Positions 1-11,752 of a stretch of 64,000 nucleotides of DNA are shown here, piece after piece. Within the stretch, counting starts at the first letter, position 1. Each line of letters opens with the position of its first letter. Origin of the DNA: Iris pallida (Eukaryota; Streptophyta; Magnoliopsida; Asparagales; Iridaceae); NCBI GenBank assembly GCA_029216955.1, contig JANAVB010012195.1:1008757-1072756 (forward strand). The letters run 5' to 3'. A program made the translations under genes and the position numbers. The notes below the pieces were generated by a model. It had not been told where the DNA came from, did no database searches, and worked only from the letters and a program-made list of their open reading frames with translations.

Positions 1-1423
1 GTTTGACCTAGATTGCATATCATCATTGTAATCATTCCTAAACTTGTTAAACCTAAATTAACTTACAGTATCTCAATTTAGGTCTTCTGATACCGCTGAG
101 CATTGATATTCCTACAGCTCAGGACAGCAGGCGAGTACATTCACTGATATTTTCATTGTCTTGATATTTGCTATATCCGATTCAGTCGTAGTGTCTTACT
201 TGATTCTCAGACACGATAGTTCACGGACTATATTGTCGATTCCTGTCATGAGATGTCATTCCTGGATTTCTTGGGATACTGGTACTTGCTTAGTCTTGAT
301 TCTCGTACTTATATTGACGCCGATTCCTGAAGAGGACTTGCTCCCCTCTTTGGGAATCCCGCGTCATGACGTGCTATGTCCGGATCCGCATACTATTCGG
401 GAAATGGGAATATTATAGATAGTGTGATCAATGTCCACCTTGAGTTACTACTTGTATCATAGCTATACCCTCACCTCACGATGGGTATAGCCTGACCTGT
501 GCTACTACTTGCTCCATAGTTTACCATCCCGGCCGGGCCGAGTCCACGTACTTGTAGCCGGTCGGCTGGAAGCCTGATTCTTGACCCATACCGATCACAT
601 TAGGCTATAATATTCGAGGCACATTTTATATTTACTTTTCTTGTCTTATATCCTGTTCTGTTCTATATTTCAGTACTTTCTCACCATGCATGATATACAG
701 TTACTCACATGCTCTACATGCCTTTACATTGTACCTTGATTGGAGACTAAGTTCTGCTCGGGAGAAGAGTTACAACCCCGGTCCTTGTTTGGTTTAAGGG
801 TTGTAACTCGACTTCCGAATGGTTCCCAAGTCTTCCTATATCTTTGTCTCGTAGTTCATTATACTGTCTCTTATAGAACTTGTCAATTCACATGGAACTG
901 CTGTTAGTGTTTGTACTTGCTCATTTTTCTGACAGGATACCGTTATGATATATTACAGATGATTCTGATACGGACTGCTCGACCTATTATGGGATCGAGT
1001 TAGATGGAGTAGCTTTGGACCGTGGCCTTATAGTAGAGCCACTAGATTTTGTACTTCCTGAGTAGTGTAGGTTAGCTAGGTTTGACTGGACTGCGATCCA
1101 GCTAGCTTATCAGACTGTAGTTCTATATTCTATTTTGATACCCTGTGATGTATATATCTGGGCTTGTATTGGACTCTGCACTTATTTACTCTTTCATCTA
1201 TCATATGTCTTTCCTCTGAGCTATCTACCTTAGTTTTATTCTGTGATTGAGACTATATTGTTATGTCACCTCCATTCAGAGAGTATATACTGTACAGGTA
1301 CATTTTAACTGTTAGTCGTAGGTATTATACAGACGTTATATACAGCATTCTACCAGCGATACTGCGGCGTAGGCTGGACGTACCCACGTGCTCGTGCCCC
1401 TCATAAGGGTGCGGGTCGTGACA
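1..1423 (+). mobile_element. 3' part of a plus-strand Ty3/gypsy-type LTR
   Basis: The stretch ends at 1413-1423 in GGGTCGTGACA, the reverse complement of the TGTCACGACCC start shared by other LTRs here (7622, 13324, 23833, 28745). The last 65 bases closely match the reverse complement of the start of the solo LTR at 28745. The segment near 740-850 (ending of GGTTTAAGGGTTGTAACT type) is also found near 23650-23740 and 61815-61890, so the same LTR family is present elsewhere. No convincing ORF was seen. The beginning of the LTR lies outside the window. Confidence 0.7.
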
Positions 1424-3259
1424 TGACCCGCGCCAAAAAGTTCGAACACGATGTGTAGAAGCACGCCCAGCCTGCGCTGCAGAGTCGACGGTAGTAAGCT
1501 GTCTTGTCCTCTAGAAAATCTAAATCCAGAAAACAATGATATCCAAATTCTAACTCAATCACATATTCTAAAAGATGGATATTAAATGGAAATGACAAGT
1601 CTACGGAGTTAAATTACAGAGTCAAATATATTAATCCTCAGAAAAGTACAACTCAGTGAATGTTCTGATAACATAAATCTAAACAACATAAAGTGAAAGA
1701 TAATCTAAACTAAACAACCTCCAGTGGTAAGTCTGCTACAGCATCTCCCGCATCCTTGGGTGGTTATATCACAAGTCCAAATAAAAACCTAAAATTGTCA
1801 ACATATTCAGTCAGGATTGGAGCAAGTACAATACAGGAACTACTACCCATAACATGATAATTATTATAAGACAGGAAATAGAAGAGAGAATATTGGAGTA
1901 AAATAGTAACATGGTGAGAGTAGATAAAGTAAACATGAAATCATGGTAAGTGCCATAGCAACATGAAATGCAGGAGTCATAGCTACACTACGTGGGATTG
2001 AAGTACTGTGTTCTATATGTGATCGGGCTTAGGGTTCTACTTGGTACGGCTCAATCATACGTGTCGTGTATGATTAGCTATTTCTCAGGAAACACGATAA
2101 ACATGGTTTTGATCACATATATACTAAAGTACTTCGCGACTAACTTGCATGCATGAATTCTAATCATGGCAGAGAAAATAGGAATAAAGTAAATAGGGAA
2201 CAGAATAAACAGGGTAAACGAGAATATAATAATCATGACAGGAATCCATAAATACTAATCTCGTGTGGATATCGTGACAGAATCATGGCATGCACATCTA
2301 AATCGTGAATTATAATAACTAAGATGAAATCAGAGTGTTTGCTGGAAGTACTTGCCTCGGGTATCTGACGTCGACGTGCGCGACACGAACGCATCGACAC
2401 GAAAAGTATCACAGTCTAGGGTCCAGTAATAATTTCCCAAGTTCATGTCATCCCAAGTCATAAGAGGTCATATCGTCCAAGAGTACAACCAAAGTCCACA
2501 ATCCAGATGATTAGAAATAATAATCAGAAGCACAAGATGGAAACGCATGATTAGTGACTTATTAATCAAATCGAACGAGAAGGACATAAAGATTAATCCC
2601 TGGATTATCTAGAAAACTTGGATAGACTATTTTAGAAATTAATATAAATATTTAGAGACTATTTAATATAAATATATACTCCTTAAGAAAATATTAATAT
2701 ATTTTAGAAAAGGCTTTCTAAAATATTTACTTACTAGTTTTCAAAATTACTACTCCAATAATTATAGTTAATTTCTATAAATATTTAGAAACCATTTTTG
2801 GAATAATCAAAGCATATAATAATTGAAAACATTTTAGAAGTCATCTACCATATATATATTTTAGAAATGTAAATTATAATATTTGTGAAAATATTTGTTG
2901 GAAACTAAGTTTTATTACTCCAATATACTTTTCTAAATAGTATTTTGAAACCATCATTTAGAAAAATAATTACTATACATTATTTAATAAATACAGTAAT
3001 AAGTATATAATATGTGTATACTAATATACTACACTATAACATAGGGAACCTAAACTGATTTAAACAAAACCTAAACTAACTGGGCTTTTGGGCCCGGCCT
3101 ACTGTCTAATTGATTTACCGAATCAATTTGACCAAAGCAAGGACTGGGCTTCAACCCAAACCCTCAAATACAAGACATGATAAGCTAAAAGAAATTAAAT
3201 TCTGCTGGGCTTGAAGCCCACAGAACCAATTAAGGTTAAAACCCAATCACCTCTTCACA

Positions 3260-3392
3260 GTGAGGGAGGAGAAGACATCAGTCTTCTTGAAAAAACAAAA
3301 TGAAGAAAGAGAGAAGAGAGGAGATCGAGAGAGGGAATGAAGAGAGAGTGAGACTCGAGAGAGGGAGAGAGAGAGAGAGAGATAGAGGGTCG
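3260..3392. repeat. Purine-rich tract with (GA)n microsatellite
   Basis: About 130 bases are almost all A and G, ending in a GA run at 3361-3382. It lies inside the minus-strand LTR, so on the transcribed strand it would be a CT-rich leader-like segment. Small ORFs of Ser-Leu repeats here are products of the repeat and are not called genes. Confidence 0.8.
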
Positions 3393-3414
3393 GGGAGGGC
3401 TCACCATGGCTAGC

Positions 3415-4323
3415 GATGTCAGCGGCCATGGCGGCGCGGGGAGCCGCGACAGCCGGCTGGAGGTGTAGAACTCCGGTGTTGGCTCTGTGTTCAACAACGG
3501 TGAAACGGGTCCAGGTGCGACGGCGTGGTGTCGAATCTAACGAGACCAGCTTGGCTCACCACAGAGGTGGCGAACGAGGTCGACTGGCATCAGAGCAGGG
3601 TTAGAGAAGAGTGGTGTCGGTTGGGAACCGATGGGGGCAAAAAAAGTCGAGGCGGCACAGAGGCGGTCAGTTCTGGGAGGCATCGAAAATAAAGGAGACG
3701 GGGGCGGTCGACGATAAAAAGGGGGACGATCTGGAGGTTTGTGATGGAGGCGAGGAGGTTTAGGTGGCCGACGGGGATGACGGTAGTGATCGGAGAGGAT
3801 TTGGGGGGACGTATGAGGATGATGGTGGTGGCGATGGTGTTCGTGGTGATGGTGGATGTGTTGATGTCTGTGGCGGTGGTTCGTCGATCCGAACGGTGGC
3901 TGGATGGTGTGTGTGTGTGATAGGAGTGGTGGGGAGTAACGGTGGTAGTGGTCAGCTTGTATGTTGTTGGTGGCGGTGGTGTGATGAACGGGGCCGGGGT
4001 CGGGTGGTGCCAGGTGGTGGAGTTGGGGGACGGAAAGGAGAGAGATAGTGAGGAGCAGAGATGGTGGTGGTTGGTAGAGCTCAGTAATGGTCGGGATGGA
4101 TGAGTTACAACGGGAGAGAGAAAGAATAGGGAGTACGACGAGGAGGAGAGAGTGCTTCGTCGGAGTTGGCCGACGGAGCTCGGCGGTCCGGCTAGCGGAG
4201 GCAGAGGTGAAGGAAGTCAGTGGGAATAGGGAGTACGACGAGGAGGAGAGAGTGCTTCGTCGGAGTTGGCCGACGGAGCTCGGCGGTCCGGCTAGCGGAG
4301 GCAGAGGTGAAGGAAGTCAGTGG
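3415..4323. repeat. G-rich stretch of the LTR ending in a perfect 100-bp tandem duplication
   Basis: 3415-4080 is unusually rich in G and GGT/GGA triplets. At 4124-4223 a block starting GAATAGGGAGTACGACG is repeated exactly at 4224-4323 with a period of 100 bases. Both copies share the GGCGGTCCGGCTAGCGG segment and the same ends. The small plus-strand ORF over the duplication is explained by the repeat and has no recognised domain. The identity of the copies means a recent duplication. Confidence 0.85.
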
Positions 4324-4427
4324 CTGGAGAGAGGATTTGTTTGTAATAGAATAATGGGGAGTCCCCATTATTCTAGTAAGGAAAAGTTAGATTGCTCCCC
4401 AAGTTTCAATGGCAGACTTGTAATAAT

Positions 4428-4801
4428 AAGGGGCTGTTTGGATAGATGTAACTCTTTAAAAGTATGAAAGTGGCACTTACGTCATGATGAGTTACATTTG
4501 AAAGTGTGAAAGTGGCACTTTCCAAAATGTGTTTGGATGTATTACTTTTTGTCTCCTGCAAGTGGAAGAAAAATGGGTTTGGTGTTTGGATGGTTGTTGA
4601 AAGTGGAGAAAAAATGAGTTCGGTTGTTTGGATGGTTGTTGAAAGTGAATGTTAGTTGAAGATGTGGTAACCCTGGTAGGCTTACCCCCAACATGTATTA
4701 TTCTTTTTTTTTTATTGTATGGATTAAAAATTTAAGACTTTGATGTAAATAATTAGAAAACCATGTGTTTGAAATTAAAAGTCAACAAATTTTAAACAAC
4801 T

Positions 4802-4862
<61 letters not shown>

Positions 4863-4912
4863 TAAAAATTTATGATTATGAAAAATATAATTTCTAATTA
4901 CAAATTATGAAC

Positions 4913-4972
<60 letters not shown>

Positions 4973-5005
4973 TTATGATTATGAAAAATATAATTTCTAA
5001 TTACA

Positions 5006-5038
<33 letters not shown>

Positions 5039-5467
5039 TTATGATTATGAAAAATATAATTTCTAATTACAAATTATGAACAAACTATCAAAAGCAATTG
5101 CAAACTATGCTAGAATTTTCTTATGGTTGGTGAACCCAAAGTAGTTGGAACGTAGGATTGGGTGGGAGGAGAGTGACCGGAGAGCAATTGCAAACTATGC
5201 TAGAATTTTCTCTATTCCATCCACCTACTCAATATCCAACACTTTACTCCCTTGTTCTCTCCCTCCACTTCACTAGAGTTTCCTAGCAAAAGAAGAGGAT
5301 GTCAAAAGTAATGAAATGGTGGGAGACATGAACTCTGCTGCATGTCTAAACAAGAAAACCCACCCTTCTTACAGCCCGAACCAAACAGGTGAACTCGGTG
5401 AAGTTCAACTATTTTTTGAGAAAAGTCCCCAGTTCCTGTCCAGTTGCAGGCTACCAAACAGCCCCTT
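4428..5467. mobile_element. Possible non-autonomous TIR DNA transposon
   Basis: A 14-base terminal inverted repeat, AAGGGGCTGTTTGG, lies at 4428-4441, with its exact reverse complement at 5454-5467. The ends have the GGGGCTGTTTGG form common in plant MITE-like elements. The interior has no transposase ORF and holds repeated GTTTGGATGGTTG words and long AAT runs. No clear target duplication was found, so the superfamily is not assigned. Confidence 0.5.
4801..5040. repeat. Compound minisatellite with three (AAT)n runs
   Basis: AAT/TAA runs at about 4804-4860, 4914-4972 and 5007-5038 alternate with a conserved block of about 40 bases beginning TTTATGATTATG. The block recurs at about 4867, 4971 and 5038. 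The pattern suggests duplication of a unit made of microsatellite plus flank. Confidence 0.9.
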
Positions 5468-5828
5468 CATAGATCTAGGGGTATATGGGTTAGAGTTGTC
5501 AACTAGTCCATATTTAATAACTAAATAGTAACTAATATGCATTTAGTAGATAGTTAAACTAACTAAATATGCTAGCTAATAAATATTTATTATATCATCC
5601 AAACCCAAGAAGCCCACAATCCAGCCAAAGACTTGGTAAGTAGCAAAATAAATTCAACAATAATATTAGCTAAGCATAATAAATAATCTCTGGATTTTAA
5701 ATTAATTAACTGAAATTAATATTCATATTTTCGGAAATAATTTATAATAAATTTGAAAAAGATTTTATAAATTCCAAAAATTTCAATATCGATTTTCGAA
5801 AATAAAATCTCAAATTTTGTTGGTTACA

Positions 5829-6240
5829 AGTCTACACACCTTAAAAGAAATTTCGTCCTCAAAATTTAAAACAGCACGACCAGTATAATTAAAATTTAAA
5901 TACGATCAAAGATAGTATTAAAAATCTATGTACAAAAATTAATATAAGCAAAATCACTTGGCCACGATCAAATACAAGAATGAAGTGAATTGGCACGACT
6001 AAAATTAATCAAATATGGTTATCAACAAAATTGTTCACGCATGATCAAACCAAATTGGCACGATAAAAATTATTATCAAAGTATGGTCAAAACCATTTAG
6101 GCACGATCAATTACAGTATGATTTAGGCACGATCAATGATGGTATCGAGATCAAAACCGCATAAGCACGACGAAGAATTAAATCAAATTTCTTAGGCATG
6201 ATATAGAATTTAAAATTGTTTAAATCGAAATTATTAATTT
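5829..6240 (-). mobile_element. Remnant of internal region next to the minus-strand LTR
   Basis: Directly after the LTR end, the minus strand reads a purine-rich tract and the GAGGACGAAATTT motif typical of the end of gypsy internal regions. Beyond that, 5870-6200 is AT-rich with a degenerate recurring GGCACGATCAA word and no ORF. Everything upstream in this element's own direction has been lost. Confidence 0.5.
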
Positions 6241-6470
6241 ATGGTCAAATTGGAATTTAAGCATTGGGAGACTCGTCTTACTGTATCAGTATTTATGTAC
6301 GGGTACTTATTTTGAGCCGTATTTCGTATTTCTTGGTTTTCGAATGTTTTAAATTTTTTTCCAAAGTATAGGTTAAACTTGACTTGGTTTAATTTGGTTC
6401 GGTTCAACTTGGTATAGGGCTTGGTTTCGTTTAGGTGGATTTGAGATGAGAAGGTTTGTATAAAACCCAA

Positions 6471-6473
<3 letters not shown>

Positions 6474-6514
<41 letters not shown>
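6474..6514. repeat. (TC)n microsatellite
   Basis: About twenty uninterrupted TC units lie just downstream of the TATA box at 6459. Confidence 0.95.
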
Positions 6515-6517
<3 letters not shown>

Positions 6518-6895
6518 CATTATTTTTATTCTCTTCATCTTCTTCCTCTTCATTTTCTCCTCCAACCTAAGGCAAGTACATCTTGCCAAATGTTGGACAA
6601 ATGTTATTTTGTTTGTTCTAAACTCTTCCTTACATGATTCTAAGCATCTTTAGAACTTGGCATTTTTTATTTTGGTGGATAAATTTTTGTAGATCTAAGT
6701 TTATAGCCTTTTCGATTTTCTTGGATTTTGATCTACTAAATTTCATTATTTTTAAGTTTTGATTGTTCTATGTTGTAGAGAATTCGATTTTACCCAAAAT
6801 GGACCTTTGAAAAGTTAGATTTCGACTTGTTTTAAGGAAGTTATGGCCAAAATAAGATTTGGACATCTTCTATGTTCATCTGTCCTGATTCTGGC

Positions 6896-7290
6896 AGGGA
6901 CGATGAATAGTGCCGCATGGATGCATAGTGCCGTAGGGATGAATAGTATCGCATGCATGAATAGTATCGTATTGATGCATAGTGTCGCATGGATGAATAG
7001 TACCACATGGATGCATAGTGCCGCAGGGATGAATAATATCGCAGGAATAAATAGTGCCGCATGGATGCATAGTGCCGCATGGATGAATAGTGCCACATGC
7101 TTGCATAGTACCGCATGGCTTGTATAATACCGCAGGCTTGCATAGTTCCGTAGGCTTGCATAGTGCCGCATGGATGAATAGTGCCACAGGATTGTATAGT
7201 ATCACAAGGCTTGCATAGTGTCGCAGGCTTGCATAGTGCCACATGGATGAATAGTACTGCAGGCTGCATAGTGCCGCAGAATGCCGCATA
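6896..7290. repeat. Minisatellite of about 18-bp units
   Basis: Roughly twenty copies of a unit of the form GCATGGATGAATAGTGCC are present with point changes. The 18-base period keeps several frames open on both strands, giving Tyr/His/Ser-rich hypothetical peptides. These are repeat artefacts and are not called genes. Confidence 0.9.
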
Positions 7291-8189
7291 GTGCCTATTT
7301 TGGCTGTTTTATGTCCTATTGGGTTGATTTGTGGCCAGAATTTCTTTCGACTCCCTACATGAAAGTTGTAGATCTTTTCTTTGGCTTCAAGAATATGATA
7401 CCAACTATTTTATGTAAGTTTCTTTCATTCTTGATATGGAGCTTATGATTTCATTGCATATTTTCTATCTTGGCCTAAATTGCGACGACCCTACTTAATA
7501 GCTTGACATTTCTTTAATAAATGAATTTTTTAACATGATTTGATAATATTGTACAGTTAGAGAATGATTGTACCCCTCTCATACCCTTAATACTAGCACA
7601 GATTCAATTGGTGTTTTAGGCTGTCACGACCCATACCCGCTTTCCGGATACGAGACGTGTCCAAGTCCAGCCTACGCCGCAATGTCGGCAGTAGAGCGCT
7701 GTCTAGAATACAATAGTCCAAGTAGTCTAGAACAATCAAGGTAATCTATATCTCATCCACAACAATCAACTACATCAATGAGACTGGGAAATGAATGATA
7801 ATATAAAATAGAGTATCCTATTTATCAAGAATTCAAGTTACGTCCGGTGGATACAAATCCACTACCAGTAGACGGATATAAAATAAAGACATGAAAATAA
7901 GATGACTGAGTCCAACTGTTAATCATCAAGATACCCTCAGCTGCGGTGGTACCGTGGTCCAATGCTGGCTCAAACCTACTTGTCTGCACCCGACTCAAAA
8001 CTCGACTAAACCTGAAGAGATCATCAGGTCCTCAAGGGACTAGCAAGATACATAAAACATGCCTACATATATAATAGTAAATAACATGTATGGAAGATAA
8101 GGACGGTGCAAGAAGGATATCTAAGACACGACAAGCAATATGGAAATGTAATACTAGACTTGGCTATCAATCAAACGATTAACCCCTAT

Positions 8190-8500
8190 AGCTTGTAGTA
8201 CAATACAAGATACTCCCAATCTATAGTAGGTTTTGACCGTAGTACAATACAAGATACTCCTAGTCAAGAATAGCCAATTCTAGTATCGATTTCCACTCCT
8301 AAAGGAATACAAGGTCAAGTAGACACCTATAAACCGTAGTACAATGCAAGATACTCCCAATCTATAGTATGTCACAAATCAAGTTAATCAATCAATATCA
8401 AGATCGAAGAATCTGCTATAGGTCGTAGCACAATGTAAGATACTCCCAATCTATAGTATGTCCCAACTATACTACTATGCAAGATACTCACAGTCAAGAA
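8190..8500. repeat. Degenerate tandem repeat in the gag-only element's LTR
   Basis: About five or six copies of a unit of the form CGTAGTACAATGCAAGATACTCCC, each followed by AATCTATAGTATG or AGTCAAGAATAG, occur here. They recur at the equivalent place in the other LTR (about 13885-14200). The repeat is therefore older than this insertion. Confidence 0.85.
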
Positions 8501-10383
8501 TGGTCAAGTCAAGAACAAGATATAGAAACTGACAACTCAATCACGAGACAAGGTAACACGAAAAGGCCAATAATCAAGCAATGTCGAATATCCTATACGT
8601 GCACGTAATCTAGAACAAGTAAAACAATCATGGACAAACCAATCACAATATAGAAATCATGTGACAATATGAAAATGAATACAATAGAGAAAGAGAAAAA
8701 TAATATAAATACTGTATATGTTCGGCAAGGTATACTTGCCTGTGGTCCTGAGCTGCGGATACGGGTCAAGTGCCAAGTCGAAGTCCAAGAGACCTATATT
8801 TTATAGTTAATTCTAATCAATGCTTGAAATTCAAATTACAATCAAACATTCCTTTAAAATAATGCTAAATACCCTAGTATTTCTAAATGGCCTTATTGGC
8901 TTGGTTTATCAGCCCTTTCCTTTCCTACATGTTGTAATTTTGAAGTTTACTAGTTTCTTTGGTCTATCCCAAAAACACCTAGTTTGTCCTACACTTTTTA
9001 GTTATTCCCTGCCTTGGTCCCTTTCATGGAACCCTGTTTATGGACATGTGTCTGATACCGGTTGTATTGACTCATTAGTATATGACATAAAATTCATAAC
9101 AAGTTCTACTGTGTCAGGTTTAACAAAAAGTTAATTAACATATAAGCTTTTATACACTCACAATGCATAGCAATTGATCAACTGCTTTATGATATAAAAC
9201 TCGTCACAAGTCTTAACAATCAGTACTCCTCATGGAAGAGTTGGTTGGTTGTGGCAAAAATAAGAATTTAAATAAACATATTTCAGGTAATATCATCAAT
9301 TTGCCTCATTGATGCAGGTTAGTTGTAGCAATCTTGAAAAGTTCAGGTTATCTGAATCCATCCTTTCAACATCATATTATCAAATATAAGAAGTGATAAA
9401 CCATACAAGGAGTGATAAATGAAATGATATAAAGGGTCTTGAAGAGGAGAACATTTCTTGGAAAGACCAAACATTACAAGATATTGGCAACACGATACCA
9501 GTGTCAAATTCATGGCTGACCAAACCAAAGGCTAGAGAAACACATAGACATGGGTTTGATCAGTTATGCAGTTTACAACAGCAACACAGGTAATTGGTAG
9601 TTCTTACTGCCTACACAGGGTTGTAAGGCCATTAACCATTAGGTACTTAGGATACCATGTTCAGTTTTCTCAAACTTTTGAATTTTACATCTTATTCCTT
9701 AACTATTCAGTGGCAGGCCCCATATCTACAAGTCAAATATGTTTGTCCTGCATACAACATGTACTGTTGTTCCTTATCAATAGATGTGTCGACTGATACA
9801 AGAACATGTACCGTGTGTTAACTTACACTCGAGTGATCCCTCGTCTCTAATTCATGGGATATCATCTATTTTCCTAGGGTGCCCCTTCCACGTACTCGAG
9901 ACCCTAACATGCTGCTTCACAAGCAAGCCTGTGCTACACTAAGTTCCCTTTCTATTAACACTTAAAAACCATGCCCTCCAACACTCAGTTCTGATACATA
10001 GCTATCCTATGCTCAACGCTGCCCAGGTTGTCCTATTTAAGAGTCGACTCAAAATGTACTTTATGATATGCTCTAGTCCTAATGACAAGTAGATGGGGAA
10101 AAACTATAGCATCAATATTAGCAGCAAACATATTGTAGGGTTAGTCTAAGGCACTGGAATTAGGCTCTATTTTGGTAAGGTGTGGGTTCCATTCTCTGAT
10201 ATCATATGATACCTGAACCCCATACCATCTCTTGGATTCTCTGTATTATTCAGAACGCAAACCAACATGGAATGTGGTTTGCACCTAGGACTACTACCTA
10301 TCCCATCTCTATTGGCTTGGTCTATGGCTTATGTCACATAAATAAACCATCCCATCCCATTTCCCATGACATATGTACTGTCC

Positions 10384-10468
<85 letters not shown>
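10384..10468. repeat. (TA)n microsatellite
   Basis: About 42 TA units. The homologous site in the other LTR (21430-21455) has only a few, so the expansion happened after this element inserted. Confidence 0.95.
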
Positions 10469-10470
<2 letters not shown>

Positions 10471-11614
10471 CTCCTATAATTGATACTCTGGTACAACCCA
10501 TGAAACTACCCCAATCTCTTCTCCTGCTACCTGTACATACCTGGTTAGTATCCCGCAGTCTTAGCTATCTGAACACATGAATATATATATTAAGGTATGC
10601 AACTGACAACTAATGGACTGCTATATGACCTGGAAATGGGTATCCTTATGTTCAAAATCGATACAGGGTACCATCTGTAGGTAATCCTTCTACTGTTCCT
10701 TACCCTCTACATCTAATATTCGATTCTCCTTTGTGATATATGCTTAGATTCATACTCAGAATAACTTGGCATGTGATTTTCTGTCGAATATACTACGAAT
10801 TATAATGCCACAGTTATTCGACTCACTTAATGGTATATATAAAGGATAGAACACTCGCATACCAATCGAATCCTTGATTCCTGGGTGTCCCTCTTCCATC
10901 TATATTCTATCCCTGCTCTAGTCTAGACTCTGATTACAGACTGGTACTTAATTATCAATTATCCCCCTATTCTCAGGTACTCTCCGATACCAAACCCACA
11001 TACAATTGAAACAAAACCTCTCTCTAGAGTTCTTCTTAGTCATTAACTCAAACACCTAAAAATTAAGAACTATAATTTAGGGGGAAACATATTTGATACC
11101 CGTTGAGTTGTTTTGTCGTGCTCGGTTGGATTATCGGCTCCTCCTGCTTCCTCTTCAACTCCTTCCTGCCTTCTTGCGAATTTCTTTAGGGTTTTAAGAG
11201 AAGAGGGGCGGCTGCTACCTCTACATATATAGGGGATACTAGGTTTGATCAAGTAAAGATTTGATAGAGAGAAATTTTGGTTTAAAGCTGATTTGGGTTT
11301 GCCTCTCAAAGATTTGAGGATATCTTCAATTCGAATAAGAGGGCTTGAGTATTGGTCGGTTGGCCTTTGAGGGTCGGCTGCTTGGAAGGAAAATTCAAAT
11401 TTGAATATTTTCTACCCGGCCCTCTAACAAATCAGATTTTTCATAACCCCTCTTCTAATACTAAGTCCATTATTCATATATACATATCCTCTATAAATAA
11501 TTCTCTAGATATAAACATACTAGTTTAAATTATCTACAAAATCCCAAATTATTATATTGGGTCAATAATTAATAATAATAGCAATAACTCAAAAATTTTA
11601 GGGCGGGGGTTACA

Positions 11615-11660
11615 TCCTACCCACCTTAAGAATAATTTCGTCCTCGAAATTTAATAAAGC
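11615..11660 (-). other. Polypurine tract and gag-pol end motif of the gag-only element
   Basis: Read on the minus strand, GAGGACGAAATT is followed by AAGGTGGGTAGGA directly against the LTR terminus TGTAACCCCC. This is the plus-strand priming site and fixes the element's orientation. Confidence 0.8.
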
Positions 11661-11752
11661 CACAATCTACTAAAATGGATAGTCTAACATATTGCTGTCA
11701 AACATATAAACTGTTCTCAAACCAATGTCTACTCTACCACTACTATAATCTA

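Larger units (their letters stand above)
1419..5828 (-). mobile_element. Minus-strand Ty3/gypsy LTR (3' LTR of a partly preserved element)
   Basis: It begins with a decayed TGTCACGACCC terminus (TGACATGACCC at 1419) and ends in GGTTACA at 5822-5828. It is followed on the outside by a motif that, read on the minus strand, is a gag-pol end plus polypurine tract (GAGGACGAAATT then AAGGTGTG), as seen next to the LTR at 11614. Blocks around 1810, 2000-2060 and 2255 resemble the solo LTR at 29260-29720. A TIR element and AAT microsatellites inflate it to 4.4 kb. No coding sequence was recognised. Confidence 0.65.
6241..7616 (+). mobile_element. LTR-like remnant, plus strand, with TATA box
   Basis: A TATA box (TATAAAA, 6459-6465) is followed by a long CT run and a CT-rich leader, then by the phrase GAAAGTTGTAGATCTTTTC (7361-7379), of a kind common in plant gypsy LTRs. 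The segment is cut at 7621 by the gag-only element and seems to continue at 22610. It is probably the U3/R side of an old LTR. No coding sequence was found. Confidence 0.4.
7622..11614 (-). mobile_element. 3' LTR of the gag-only element (left copy)
   Basis: The 3,993-base LTR matches 13324-22604 minus the copia insertion along its whole length. The main size difference is a long TA run here that is short in the other copy. On the minus strand a TATATATG-like box near 11220 could serve as the promoter. No ORF with recognisable content is present. 8530-10380 and 10470-11580 hold only unique LTR sequence. Confidence 0.9.

Noticed and set aside
3764..4467. Gly-rich and Arg/Glu-rich plus-strand ORFs
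   Set aside because: They lie in a G-rich LTR segment on the strand opposite its transcription and include an exact 100-bp duplication; no domain.
6815..7289. Overlapping ORFs on both strands with Tyr/His/Ser repeats
   Set aside because: Products of an 18-base minisatellite that lacks stops in several frames.
10206..10580. 124-codon plus-strand ORF with a poly-Tyr/Ile run
   Set aside because: The central run is translation of a (TA)n microsatellite and the rest is LTR sequence with no domain.
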